This document shows, piece after piece, positions 1 through 9,550 of a DNA stretch of 64,000 nt. This DNA is from Tritrichomonas musculus (taxonomy: Eukaryota > Parabasalia > Tritrichomonadida > Tritrichomonadidae). The DNA lies in contig JAPFFF010000001.1 in NCBI GenBank assembly GCA_039105265.1, positions 62,001 to 126,000 on the forward strand, written 5' to 3'. The notes below the pieces were generated by a model. The model searched no databases. It had not been told where the DNA came from and worked only from the letters and a program-made list of their open reading frames with translations. Within the stretch, counting starts at the first letter, position 1. Each line of letters starts with the position of its first letter. The position numbers and the translations under genes are program-made.

Positions 1-1
1 A

Positions 2-853
2 AAAGATGAAAGTTCAGATGATGAGTCTTCATCTCAATCTTCTCATACTGATGATAAAGAAGAAATGTTTAGAAAAGTTCCCATACAAATTCTTGATTTA
101 ATGTTCCAGAGATCACCAGAGTTAATTGAGGCAAATGATCCAAAAACAATCAATTTTATAATTAGTATTGGTGGCCGTCTATTACGCTACATTAAATTAA
201 GTAAATTGGATAAAGATCAGATTTCAAACTTAATCAAAGGGTCAAGAAAAATAAATTTAAACTACATACGAAAAAATTTAGCAGACTATTTTAATGAAAT
301 ACCTGCTAAACCACAACCATCATCTACATCAAAAAGATTAGCATTTCTCGAGAATCCATTTACTGGAATTATTAATTACTTATCCCAAAAGTGCAAATCC
401 AATCCAGCATCTTCAAAGGGAAATTTAATCACAGTAACATCTTCACCTCCCATTCGTGGAAGTTATTCAGTAAATAATATTTTTGATTACAATGCATCCC
501 GAAGCTCTTTCAAAACAGAAGTAAATGCAGAAATGACGTTCACAATAGATTTCCGTGATTCGCGTGTACAAATCGACGCTTATTCAATTAAATGTTTCCC
601 TCAAGAACAAGGTGGCGTACAACCAACAACATGGAAACTTTTCGGTTCTGTTGATAAAGAAAATTGGGAATTAATCGATCAAAAGCGAAACGTAATTCTC
701 GAGCAATGCCCTGACACGACGAAGACTTTTGTGCTTATTAAGAAAACTGAAAAGTTCAGGTATGTGAAATACTTGCACCCTCCAATAAAAAACGAGAAAT
801 TTGGCCTTTACATTGTATCATTTGAGCTTTTTGGTGTTTATCACGAAAAGTGA
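2..853 (+). CDS. F5/8 type C (discoidin-like) domain protein, 5' end missing
   Basis: The reading frame is open to the left edge, so the gene starts outside the window; the first internal ATG is at 65. The first codons are acidic and Ser-rich. The next ~90 residues (LIEANDPKTINF, then a helical stretch) resemble the alpha-helical region that follows BTB domains in trichomonad proteins. The last ~165 residues look like a discoidin/F5-8C beta-sandwich: TWKLFGSVDKENWELID, then FRYVKYL, ending in SFELFGVY, the usual closing strand of this fold. Such domains bind carbohydrate, lipid or protein partners. The BTB reading is inference because the N-terminus is not visible. Stop codon at 851-853. Confidence 0.7.
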   Translation, partial: KDESSDDESSSQSSHTDDKEEMFRKVPIQILDLMFQRSPELIEANDPKTINFIISIGGRLLRYIKLSKLDKDQISNLIKGSRKINLNYIRKNLADYFNEIPAKPQPSSTSKRLAFLENPFTGIINYLSQKCKSNPASSKGNLITVTSSPPIRGSYSVNNIFDYNASRSSFKTEVNAEMTFTIDFRDSRVQIDAYSIKCFPQEQGGVQPTTWKLFGSVDKENWELIDQKRNVILEQCPDTTKTFVLIKKTEKFRYVKYLHPPIKNEKFGLYIVSFELFGVYHEK

Positions 854-1048
854 AAATTTGTGTGATTTTATGTACGTTATAATATGACAAAAAATTCCTC
901 ATTTTTAATAAATGGCTATTACTCATTATGTTTTTGTCAATAAACAAACAAATAATTAAATATAAATGCACTAATGAATTTTTTACCAATATTTGAAATC
1001 TATCAATTATTAAAAAAACTACAAAACAAAAACTTCTAGCGTTTGAAA

Positions 1049-1621
1049 TTACCTCAAAGTATTAATGGGCAAGTTTAATTCTTTGGCGGTTTTGAGTCTG
1101 TACTTTTTAATTTTGCCATCTGATGCTAGATTCTCTTTAAACTTTTCAAATTGCTCTTTTAATTGTTCATACTTCGTTTTATAAAAAATTATCATTTTCT
1201 CTGAATTAGATGCTAGTTCTGTTTTTTTCTTTTCTATTGGTTTGAGTCTTTTCAGTTTTATAATTTCGTTTTGAAGCCTTTTTATCTCTAAATCTTTTTG
1301 CTGGTTTGATTGCTCGAGGAATTGGATTTTCTGAATTAATTCGTCTTGTTTTATAGAATTCTGTTGACGGGTTAAAATGGTATTTGTGTCGCTTGATATA
1401 AATTCATTTGAATCATTTGCATTTGCATCTTTTGGAGTTATTGGCCGACTAATTTGAGGCGCTACTTTTCTTTTTGGATCGTTTTTTTGTACTGGTTTGA
1501 TACACGGAAACGAAACCGATTCAAAAAGAACACTATCATTATCTTCAAGGTTTTTCAAACAGGTATCAAATGAAGGTGGAACCGGGGCTCTTATCAAATT
1601 GTTATTTTCCTGGTACCACAT
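1049..1621 (-). CDS. small coiled-coil protein, unknown function
   Basis: 190 aa. The N-terminal half is polar and disordered (Asn, Pro, Ser). Residues ~85-170 form a Lys/Glu/Gln-rich coiled coil with heptad-like Leu/Ile spacing (IQKIQFLEQ, IKRLQNEIIKLKRL). No enzymatic motif or membrane segment is present. It is transcribed divergently from the gene at 1685; the start codons are only 63 bp apart, so the two probably share a promoter. A cytoskeletal or scaffold role would suit a coiled coil but is not shown. Confidence 0.65.
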   Translation of the reverse strand: MWYQENNNLIRAPVPPSFDTCLKNLEDNDSVLFESVSFPCIKPVQKNDPKRKVAPQISRPITPKDANANDSNEFISSDTNTILTRQQNSIKQDELIQKIQFLEQSNQQKDLEIKRLQNEIIKLKRLKPIEKKKTELASNSEKMIIFYKTKYEQLKEQFEKFKENLASDGKIKKYRLKTAKELNLPINTLR

Positions 1622-1684
1622 TTTTTCTGTTTATTTTTAAAAAACGAGTTTTGATTTATATTCAATTTTTCAATTCAAAAATTA

Positions 1685-3736
1685 ATGAAGAAAAACGCGC
1701 CAATTGATCAACTGGATGATTTGGCTCAAGTTCAAAAAATTTTATTTAGTTCAGGCGTTGATTCAAACAGTATTCAAGATTTTTTAGGAGGTCTTCAAGA
1801 ACAACTCATTAGCCCAACCCCTAATTTTGATTTGATCACAATTCCTTTAAAAAAAGATCATTTGAAAGCGTGGTCACAAGCATTTACAATCATATCTGAG
1901 ATTATCAATTCTTATACAGATCAATCCATATACTCTCAATCAGATGATGATATGAATGATAATGTAAATCCCAGCGTTTCTGGCTATATATCCGAAGAAT
2001 ACACATCAGAAAGTGATTTAAATGTATCAGCAAAAGAAAAATTACAAACATTATTAAATAATAATTCAAACAGCCCAAAGCAAGGATTCAAAGATCGTGT
2101 TGAAAGTTTTACAAAGCAAAATGATCTTTTAGTAGATGTGAATGGTTATGAATCCTATACAATCTTTGAAGAGGAAGAAGAACAAGTGGAAAATGAATCC
2201 TATTATTCTAAAAGTGAGTATTATGAAGATGACCTCGATGAAAATATTGAAGAACCAACTATACAAAACAAACAAATAACCAAACCAATTCTAAAATCTC
2301 CAATAACATCATCAATACCAAAACCTTTACCAGAAAATCAAAATTATATTAGATCAACGAAACCTCAAAAAATGAAAAATGATGATATACCAATTGGAAA
2401 ATTCTTCATGATCGACAATTCATCCAATCTTGCAAGTAGCGCAAAGAATCTCAGACAAATTAAACCAAAAAGTAACGATGCAAGCCCTTCAAATACTGTA
2501 AAACGCAGCCCACAACTACTTTCAAAGCAATTAGAGAGTTCTCCCAAGTTTATAAATCTCGATGCTCTTGAATTACCTAATGAGGAGCGCCAAGGACATG
2601 CGCACAGCCCTCGACAATCTCCTTCATTCATTCCATTCAATAAAAACGAGACAGATGAAGAAAGAAAAGCTGCTGCTAAGAGAAAAATGAAAATCGGTGA
2701 ATCAAGTCAAGAATTACTTGATCTTGATGAGCGAACTGGCCTCATGACTCCAAAAGATGTCACACAATCAAAAAGAAGAAACCTTGCTGATTTTGGAATA
2801 GAATCAACAGATTCTGATGAAGAAAAGAAGAAGAAGAAGAATAAAAAAAAGAAAGATATAAGTGAATCAGAAGATGAAAATGATAAAAAGGAGAAAGACA
2901 AGAAAAAGAAGAAAGAAAAATCTGATTCTGAAGATGAAGGAGATAAAAAGAAGAAGAAAGATAAAAAGAAAAAGAAAGAAGAGTCTAGCGACGAATCTGA
3001 TTCAGAAAACGATAAGAAGAAAAAGAAAGATAAAAAGAAAAAGAAGGATAAGACAAAGAAAGAAAAATCTGATTCTGATGATGATTCTGATTCTGAAGAT
3101 AAGAAAAAGAAGAAAGACAAGAAGAAAAAGAAGGATAAATCTGATTCATCATCATCTTCGTCCTCTTCGTCTTCATCTTCATCTTCATCGCCATCTTCAT
3201 CATCTTCTTCTTCTTCAGACTCAGATTCAGATAAGAAGAAAAAGAAGAAAGACAAGAAGAAGAAAGATAAAAAGAAGAAAGAAAGTTCTGATTCTGAAAA
3301 TAAGAAAAAGAAAAAAGACAAGAAGAAGAAGAAAGATAAGAAAAAGAAAGAAAAGCCGGATTATGATTCTGATTCAGAAGAAAATAATAAAAAGACAGAC
3401 AGACAGATGGAAATGCTGGTTTCAGATTCAGAAGGGCTTTCCGATTCAGAGAAAATCATCAAGCAATTGAATTTTATGAAACCAAAGTCAAATCCAAAGA
3501 CGAGCTCACATACAAAATCACCGATTGTTAGAAAAACTCCTAAAAATACAAATACAACTCAAACAGCTGCTACGGCTTTTGCCAAGAGAAATGTAAAGAG
3601 AAGTAATTTAAATCACCACTCTAGAACCCCACAACAGAGAGCAACAACATATAAATCTTCTTTTATAACGACTCAAAATGATAATATGTCAGATGATTTT
3701 GTTGTTGATGAATTAGTTTCGGCAGATGATATATGA
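1685..3736 (+). CDS. Lys/Ser/Asp-rich disordered protein
   Basis: 683 aa. The first ~80 residues look folded and helical (DDLAQVQKILFSSG). The middle is acidic and polar. Residues ~375-570 are low complexity, alternating KKKKKDKKKK blocks with SDSE/SDSD blocks and one long serine run. This resembles Nopp140-like or SR-related nuclear proteins, where SDSE blocks are casein kinase 2 targets, but no domain identifies it. The C-terminus is basic and Thr/Asn-rich. Low-complexity DNA (2820-3380) leaves the opposite strands open; those long frames are compositional shadows. Divergent partner of the coiled-coil gene at 1621. Confidence 0.7.
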   Translation: MKKNAPIDQLDDLAQVQKILFSSGVDSNSIQDFLGGLQEQLISPTPNFDLITIPLKKDHLKAWSQAFTIISEIINSYTDQSIYSQSDDDMNDNVNPSVSGYISEEYTSESDLNVSAKEKLQTLLNNNSNSPKQGFKDRVESFTKQNDLLVDVNGYESYTIFEEEEEQVENESYYSKSEYYEDDLDENIEEPTIQNKQITKPILKSPITSSIPKPLPENQNYIRSTKPQKMKNDDIPIGKFFMIDNSSNLASSAKNLRQIKPKSNDASPSNTVKRSPQLLSKQLESSPKFINLDALELPNEERQGHAHSPRQSPSFIPFNKNETDEERKAAAKRKMKIGESSQELLDLDERTGLMTPKDVTQSKRRNLADFGIESTDSDEEKKKKKNKKKKDISESEDENDKKEKDKKKKKEKSDSEDEGDKKKKKDKKKKKEESSDESDSENDKKKKKDKKKKKDKTKKEKSDSDDDSDSEDKKKKKDKKKKKDKSDSSSSSSSSSSSSSSSPSSSSSSSSDSDSDKKKKKKDKKKKDKKKKESSDSENKKKKKDKKKKKDKKKKEKPDYDSDSEENNKKTDRQMEMLVSDSEGLSDSEKIIKQLNFMKPKSNPKTSSHTKSPIVRKTPKNTNTTQTAATAFAKRNVKRSNLNHHSRTPQQRATTYKSSFITTQNDNMSDDFVVDELVSADDI

Positions 3737-3913
3737 ATTTATTAATAAATTTTTTTTTATATTTCAAAGTTATAGTTCTTAATTGATAAACTGATATAAA
3801 AGTGTAAGTTAATATCAAAACAATTTATTTTACTATTATGAACAACAACAAATAAAAAAATATATACTATTAGAATAAATTAAATGATAGGATATGATAT
3901 GCAATAATAATGA

Positions 3914-5014
3914 TTAATTATCTTGCTCGCTATCCTTTTCTTTTTCCAAGCTACTTTGACGCTTTGATTGCATTTTCATTAGATCTTCAGCTGGTATATT
4001 CCAAGTAACAGTTTTTCGTCCACCAAGACTAGATTGCGCTCTCAACGAAGGCCCAAGTTGACCGCTAGTTCCTCCCAGTAATTCTATATTTTCTCTGGAC
4101 TCATCTTCACTTGCAGATGTTCGAGGAGCAAGCATAGATTGCGGCCTTTTGACTTTTTTTAATCGTCCTGAAATTGTTTCTATCTGGCGTGATAATGATC
4201 GTATTCGTTTATCGGCTTCACCAACTTCTTTCTTTTTCATCTCTATTTTTAGAAGCATAGAGTTTACATCATGCTGGGTAATTGTTGGAGGCGGAGGAGG
4301 CGGATTTGTTTTTGAAAGAGCGACTACTGCTTTGCATAAGTAACACATAATAATTAATGGTGTCTGAACGTAGTCTTGCACTTGAAAAGGTGGAGGGAAG
4401 CCAAGCTGAGATGCTTTATTAAGCGCTATTTCTGCATTTTCATCAGGCGTTTGCTCTGTATTAAATAGCTTGTCCTCATGCAAAAAATGAAATAAAACCA
4501 TACGAAAGTGCGGAAGTCCAAAAAAGTGCTGTGTAATTGTAGTTATAACTGGCAATTTTTTATGACGTTTGACTAACGTGTTGATCCACATGCATAAAGA
4601 AGATTCAGCATCTGAACAAGATGATGTTTTTGTACGACCAATAACTTTGGAAATGGCTTCTTTTGGTAAACAAACATCTAGATAGGCCCACATCAAACAT
4701 TTGTAAAGTGGAACCATGTTAATTAATCTTGGATTACCATTGTCAAATAGTTTTGAGTTTCCTTTCATATAATATCCATGCGATCGTAAAATAGGAATTG
4801 CACCTTTATTGGGTCTTTCTTTAAAAAGAGCAGCAACAAATTGTGCATATGGCTCAGGCGATGTAACAAATTTATGTGAAGGTAATGTTGGATCTTTATA
4901 TGTACCTTTAATAAAATCGTTTCTGAATGACGCAAGATTATGCTTTAATGCAAAAATAGGACACTTATCTTCTAAACAATTTAAAAACCAAATAAACTCT
5001 GGAGCTTTAGACAT
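3914..5014 (-). CDS. probable CAMSAP-like CH domain protein with coiled coil
   Basis: 366 aa. Residues ~95-190 resemble the divergent calponin-homology domain of CAMSAP/patronin microtubule minus-end proteins: an MVPLYKCLMWAYL helix, then an acidic segment leading into SLCMWINTLVKRH, comparable to the DLEDAMxFWINK helix of that family. A short Pro run and a Lys/Glu coiled coil (~255-295) follow, then a Ser/Arg/Glu-rich disordered tail. In CAMSAPs the N-terminal CH domain is followed by coiled coils and a C-terminal CKK domain; no CKK is visible here. The family call is from pattern only and moderately uncertain. Divergent from the Sel1-repeat gene, with 112 bp between start codons. Confidence 0.5.
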   Translation of the reverse strand: MSKAPEFIWFLNCLEDKCPIFALKHNLASFRNDFIKGTYKDPTLPSHKFVTSPEPYAQFVAALFKERPNKGAIPILRSHGYYMKGNSKLFDNGNPRLINMVPLYKCLMWAYLDVCLPKEAISKVIGRTKTSSCSDAESSLCMWINTLVKRHKKLPVITTITQHFFGLPHFRMVLFHFLHEDKLFNTEQTPDENAEIALNKASQLGFPPPFQVQDYVQTPLIIMCYLCKAVVALSKTNPPPPPPTITQHDVNSMLLKIEMKKKEVGEADKRIRSLSRQIETISGRLKKVKRPQSMLAPRTSASEDESRENIELLGGTSGQLGPSLRAQSSLGGRKTVTWNIPAEDLMKMQSKRQSSLEKEKDSEQDN

Positions 5015-5126
5015 TGTAAAAATTTGAATTTAAAAAATAACGATTTTTATTTAAATTTTAAATACCTATTTGATTGTGAAAAATAGAAAAAGTTGAATTA
5101 AAATAAATTCAATTTTTAATTCATAA

Positions 5127-6752
5127 ATGAAACCGAGATATAAATATATTAAAAAGGCAGCTGATAAAGGCAATGCTAAAGGAATGTATAAATATGGGTT
5201 AATGTTATATAATGGCGAAGGGGTTTCAATTGATAAACAAGAAGCAAGTCGATATTTCAAAATGTCTGCAGATAAAAATTACCCAGATGCAGCATATTAT
5301 TTTGGATTGATGCTTTACAGAGGTGAAGAAATACCAATTGATAAGCATGAAGCTAGCCATTATTTTAAAATAGCTGCAGAACAAGGGCAAACCAATGCAA
5401 TGTATAATTACGCCTTCATGCTTCAGCATGGCGAAGGTGTTGAAACAAACAAGGAAAAATCATTTTTTTATTATAAGAAAGCTGCTTGTAGAGGCCATTT
5501 AGATTCTATGTTCAATCTCGCGGTAATGCTTCAAAACGGCGATGGCGTCAATTCTGATATAAAACAGGCAATTCAATACTTTAAAAAGGCTGCACGCAAA
5601 GGTAATCTTCAATCAATGAATAACTACGGTTTAATTCTTCAACAAGGAATAGAAATCCCAGTCAATAAATCAAAAGCTGCATTATACTTCAAAATAGCTG
5701 CAGATAAAGGATATATTGAATCAATGTATAATTATGGTATAATGCTTTCAACTGGAGATGGAATTCCATCTGATAAAAAAGAGTCAAACCGTTACTTAAA
5801 AATGGCAGCAGACAGAGGACATATTAATGCAATGTATAAGTTTGCCACTTTAATTTCAAATGGCGAGTGTGGATCTTCATTTAGTAAAGAAGACGCAGGA
5901 TACTATCTTAAGATGGCAGCAGACAAAGGAAACGCTAATGCAATGAACAATTATGGCTGGATGCTTCAGCATGGTGATGGAATTTCGGCTAATAAAGAAG
6001 AAGGAGCAAGATATTACAAAATGGCAGCAGAAAAAGGTCAGAAAGATGCAATGTACAACTATGCATGGGTGCTTCAGCATGGTGATGGCATCGCTGTAAA
6101 CAAAGAAGAAGCAGCTCGTTTTTACAAAATGGCTGCAGAAAAAGGCCAAATAAACGCTATGAACAATTACGGATGGATTCTACAATATGGCGAAGGAGTT
6201 ACAGCCAATATAATAGATGCAGCTCGCTTCTACAAAATGGCTGCTGATGGAGGGCATATAAAGGCAATGTTTAATTATGCAATGATGTCTTTTAATGGAA
6301 CAGGTGTAGATGTTAATAAGATTGAATCTTGTACCTATTTTAAGATGGCAGCTGATAAAGGTCATCTTGACTCAATGTTTAGTTATGCTATCATGGCATT
6401 CAGCGGTGAAGGCACAGAAATGGACAAAAGTGAGTCATGCAAATATTTTAAGAAAGCTGCTGATTGTGGCCACATGAAATCCATTTACAAATATGCACAA
6501 CTACTTTATAATGGCGAAGGCGTTACAGCCGACAAGAAGGAGGCAATGAAATATTTCAAAATTGCTGCAGATAATGGAAATATTAATGCAATGTATCATT
6601 ATGGCGTGATAATGGCCAGAGGCCTTGGTGTTGAAATTGATCGGATTGAAGCTTGCAAATATTTGAAATTAGCAGCTGATTCTGGACATACAAACGCATT
6701 TATTGTTTATCAAAGACTTGCAACTGGTTCTCAATGTTTATCATGTCATTGA
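5127..6752 (+). CDS. Sel1-like repeat (SLR/TPR-type) protein
   Basis: 541 aa built almost entirely of ~14 Sel1-like repeats of about 36 residues, each close to A..YFKMAADKGH.NAMYNYA.ML..G.GV..DK.EA. Such alpha-alpha solenoids are protein-interaction scaffolds. Trichomonads often carry them behind a tyrosine-kinase-like domain, but none precedes the repeats here. The start is the first ATG after an AT-rich leader (TTCATAAATG) and the protein opens inside a repeat. It has no signal peptide and ends in a short Cys-containing tail (CLSCH). The DNA repeats are diverged, so this is old duplication rather than recent slippage. Confidence 0.85.
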   Translation: MKPRYKYIKKAADKGNAKGMYKYGLMLYNGEGVSIDKQEASRYFKMSADKNYPDAAYYFGLMLYRGEEIPIDKHEASHYFKIAAEQGQTNAMYNYAFMLQHGEGVETNKEKSFFYYKKAACRGHLDSMFNLAVMLQNGDGVNSDIKQAIQYFKKAARKGNLQSMNNYGLILQQGIEIPVNKSKAALYFKIAADKGYIESMYNYGIMLSTGDGIPSDKKESNRYLKMAADRGHINAMYKFATLISNGECGSSFSKEDAGYYLKMAADKGNANAMNNYGWMLQHGDGISANKEEGARYYKMAAEKGQKDAMYNYAWVLQHGDGIAVNKEEAARFYKMAAEKGQINAMNNYGWILQYGEGVTANIIDAARFYKMAADGGHIKAMFNYAMMSFNGTGVDVNKIESCTYFKMAADKGHLDSMFSYAIMAFSGEGTEMDKSESCKYFKKAADCGHMKSIYKYAQLLYNGEGVTADKKEAMKYFKIAADNGNINAMYHYGVIMARGLGVEIDRIEACKYLKLAADSGHTNAFIVYQRLATGSQCLSCH

Positions 6753-6955
6753 AGTATATAACTTTTTAATATGTATAACTTGATTTCATTTTTCTTTTTG
6801 TGTATTTTAACGGAGAAAGCTTAACTTTTTTTTTTTATTATTATTTTAATTAAAGATAATTGTTTTCGGTCTATAATTGTAAATTTTATTTATTTTTTTT
6901 TTAATGAGTAAAATTGATTATTTATTTGGCCGAATAATTTATATCTTTTATATAT

Positions 6956-8554
6956 ATGAAAAAGATCAATGATAATGATTCACCATCTAAATCAATAGTA
7001 AAAATAGGTTCACCTTCCTCTTTAAAAAAGCACAACACTCATAAAGTTATTGAAAGACAAACAATATCAAATGCACTTTGTATATGTTCTAAATGCAAAA
7101 AAATATGCTTGATTACTCCTGATTTTTGGGCTCCACCAGTTCAAAATTCTCCTATAAAATCTTTATCAAATAATTTTAAAAATTTTCAAATCTATTTAAA
7201 TAAGAACGTTAAATGGGAATACGATAAAAGTTTTAGTGCTTTTAAACAAAATTCACTATCGAACAGTCATTTTATATTTCCATGCTGTCCTCTTTGCTTT
7301 AAAATTTTAATAGATCAAATTCGATTAAATAACGATTTTTATTTAGTCCAGCAAGATTTTTTGAATTCAGCAGAGGAGAATTCTACTTCTATCAAAAAAG
7401 CATATTTATCTAAAGTTGAAACTGAAATAGATTTATTTAAACAACAGACTACCTCAATGAAAGAAATTATTGCAGATAAAAAACATCTTTTTAAAAAAAG
7501 CCAAAAAGTACATTCAAAAAAAGAATCACAGAATACTCAAACAAAAAATAATGATAACAATCACGAAGTCTTTATTCCGTGCATTTTAAATCATTCCAAA
7601 TTAAGTGACTCATCAGATAAAAATGAAGACTCAGAAGAAAACTCATCATCAAGCGATGATGAAAATTTACACTTAGGTACTAAAAAGAGTTTAACCTATA
7701 AAAATGAATATGTTCAATCACAAAACAGTATCACTTTTTCTTTCCGATCACTTGGATTTTGTGGTATTTCACTCTGCCTTGCTTTTCATATTACCACTCA
7801 CAATCATTATGGTTGTATAAATGGAATGCGAATCGGAACAATGACACCAAACAAAGTTCCAACAATGGAATTTGATCAAGGACTCTTGTTTTTTGCTCAA
7901 CTTATAAAAAGTATAGCATCTATCGCAAAAATTGATATTCCAAATCTTGTAATCTCAAATGGTATTTACCTTTATGAAGAAATCAAGTATGAAAATCATG
8001 AACAAAGCCATTCGAAAGCAGCAACAACTGATGTGCTTGCAAATAGAATTAATATCGGCCAACTTGGAAAAATGAAAATAAAAATGAAGCTTTTTGAGAT
8101 TCCAAAAATTAAAGAGAAAAGTAAAGATACAGATAAAGAACAAAATGCTGGAAAAGAAGAAATGATCAGTTTATCTACGATGACTAAGAATGATAAAAGA
8201 AAATTATCTGGCTCTGCTGATTCACTTAAGCCTAAATTTTATTCATCAGAATCAGTTCAACTCACGTCGAATGATTTAAAGACATCAAGAGGAATTCAGA
8301 TTTTTAGAAAGGCTATGTCAATACTGATGTCAATTGTTTACCGCGTTCTATATTCCTCAGCAGTTTCTAGCCAATTTAATTTGGCTTATGAACTTCAAAA
8401 TGGAGGAAGTATAATTCATGGAATTAGTCTTGATTATGACAAACAGAATCCTAGCCAATTTACATACGCAATGAAACTTCTTCTTTACGACTTAAAAAGC
8501 ATTCAATTGAAAGCTCTAGAGGAAGATGTTGATAGAATTAATGATGAGCTCTAA
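6956..8554 (+). CDS. ATG6: Beclin 1/Atg6-like autophagy protein
   Basis: 532 aa. Beclin/Atg6 is the regulatory subunit of the class III PI3-kinase (Vps34) complex in autophagy and endosomal sorting. Two N-terminal CxxC pairs are visible: CSKCKK near residue 44 and CCPLC near 112, the latter followed by an ILIDQI helix as in the family. A short helical segment (~135-200) and an acidic linker follow. Then comes the C-terminal evolutionarily conserved domain from ~258, with the GCINGMRIGTM signature, an aromatic/hydrophobic FDQGLLFFAQL helix, and later FRKAMSILMSIVYRVL. A charged insert (~385-440) interrupts the domain. Human Beclin is ~450 aa, so length is plausible. The BH3 segment cannot be judged by eye. 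Confidence 0.82.
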   Translation: MKKINDNDSPSKSIVKIGSPSSLKKHNTHKVIERQTISNALCICSKCKKICLITPDFWAPPVQNSPIKSLSNNFKNFQIYLNKNVKWEYDKSFSAFKQNSLSNSHFIFPCCPLCFKILIDQIRLNNDFYLVQQDFLNSAEENSTSIKKAYLSKVETEIDLFKQQTTSMKEIIADKKHLFKKSQKVHSKKESQNTQTKNNDNNHEVFIPCILNHSKLSDSSDKNEDSEENSSSSDDENLHLGTKKSLTYKNEYVQSQNSITFSFRSLGFCGISLCLAFHITTHNHYGCINGMRIGTMTPNKVPTMEFDQGLLFFAQLIKSIASIAKIDIPNLVISNGIYLYEEIKYENHEQSHSKAATTDVLANRINIGQLGKMKIKMKLFEIPKIKEKSKDTDKEQNAGKEEMISLSTMTKNDKRKLSGSADSLKPKFYSSESVQLTSNDLKTSRGIQIFRKAMSILMSIVYRVLYSSAVSSQFNLAYELQNGGSIIHGISLDYDKQNPSQFTYAMKLLLYDLKSIQLKALEEDVDRINDEL

Positions 8555-8885
8555 ATATTGTATATATTAATTTTTTTTTTCTTTTGACAAAATTTAATTT
8601 TGTTATTTATTTATTTGCGTTTTGAATAAAAAAAATTGTTTTCTTTTATCTATATATAAAGATATCTTGATATTTTCAAATGTCAATCTAAAACAAAACT
8701 TTTTGAATACCAAATTCATTACTGATCCACCAGCTTTCATCAAACGTTAAAAACAACAATTGGAGTTATTTTTAAAAACAAAGACAATATACTTACAATA
8801 TCAATAATATTAATATGTTTATTTAAATCACAACATTTTTTGATCACTCAACCAATAATTACTTACATTCTGGTAGAAGTTTTGG
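8555..8885. other. AT-rich intergenic region
   Basis: 331 bp between the Beclin-like gene and a small reverse-strand ORF. It contains T and A runs and an ATATATA stretch. No RNA gene, repeat or conserved motif is visible. Confidence 0.5.
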
Positions 8886-9212
8886 TCAAATAAATGAATC
8901 AAAATCAACTGAAAACAAAAAATCGAAACAATTATCTGTAATATCAAATATATCGTTATATGAATCTACCAAACTTGAAATATTGTCATTAATTAAGTTA
9001 TCATTTGATATTATAGGATTTATTGGGCCTTGTACATCAAATTCAATTGGTGGTGTAGTGAAAGATTCTAATATTTGCTCGTTTTTTTCATTATCAATTA
9101 TTTTTACGTCTTTACTTTCTTTTGCATTTTCGTTTTCTTCTTTCTCAATTTCTATAATGTGACGAAAGATTGGACGTTTTACAGTCTTTCTTGGTGCTTT
9201 CATTTCGACCAA
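8886..9212 (-). CDS. small acidic hypothetical protein
   Basis: 108 aa, not recognised. The N-terminus is basic (APRKTVKRP) and the rest is acidic and Asn/Asp/Ile-rich, ending in a hydrophobic Phe/Asp-rich tail (FDFLFSVDFDSFI). Methionines at codons 1 and 4 are both possible starts. Bias and start context look gene-like for this genome, but the size and low complexity leave doubt. The flanking 8555-8885 and 9213-9550 hold nothing else. Confidence 0.45.
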   Translation of the reverse strand: MVEMKAPRKTVKRPIFRHIIEIEKEENENAKESKDVKIIDNEKNEQILESFTTPPIEFDVQGPINPIISNDNLINDNISSLVDSYNDIFDITDNCFDFLFSVDFDSFI

Positions 9213-9550
9213 TATTGGTAGTAAATATGAAATGATTTTACTTTGAAACTTTTTGAAGACTTTTAAAATTTTTGATCATAAATTTGAACAACCAAAATAA
9301 ATTTGAAACAACCACATTATATACAACTTTTGAATAAAAAAAATAATTGAAACAACCACATTTATGGATTTTCTAAAAATTTGACACGGTTTCTTGAAAA
9401 TGAATCAACTTTCTACATATTCGTTTTCATTTACATCTAAAATAAGAATTAACTTAGAAAAGCTACCTTTCTTACAAAAATTATAATTATAATTATCAAA
9501 AAAAAAAAAAAATAATAATTCTCTTTATTTTGATTAATACACATCAATTT
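9213..9550. other. AT-rich intergenic region with short repeats
   Basis: 338 bp between two reverse-strand genes. A phrase near TTTGAAACAACCACATT occurs twice about 50 bp apart (9300-9360), and there is an A-run at ~9500. No gene or RNA is visible. Confidence 0.45.

Noticed and set aside
2707-3470. Frames rich in Phe/Ser or Arg/Lys overlapping the Lys-rich gene
   Set aside because: Compositional shadows of the AAG/GAT/TCA repeats in the real forward gene.
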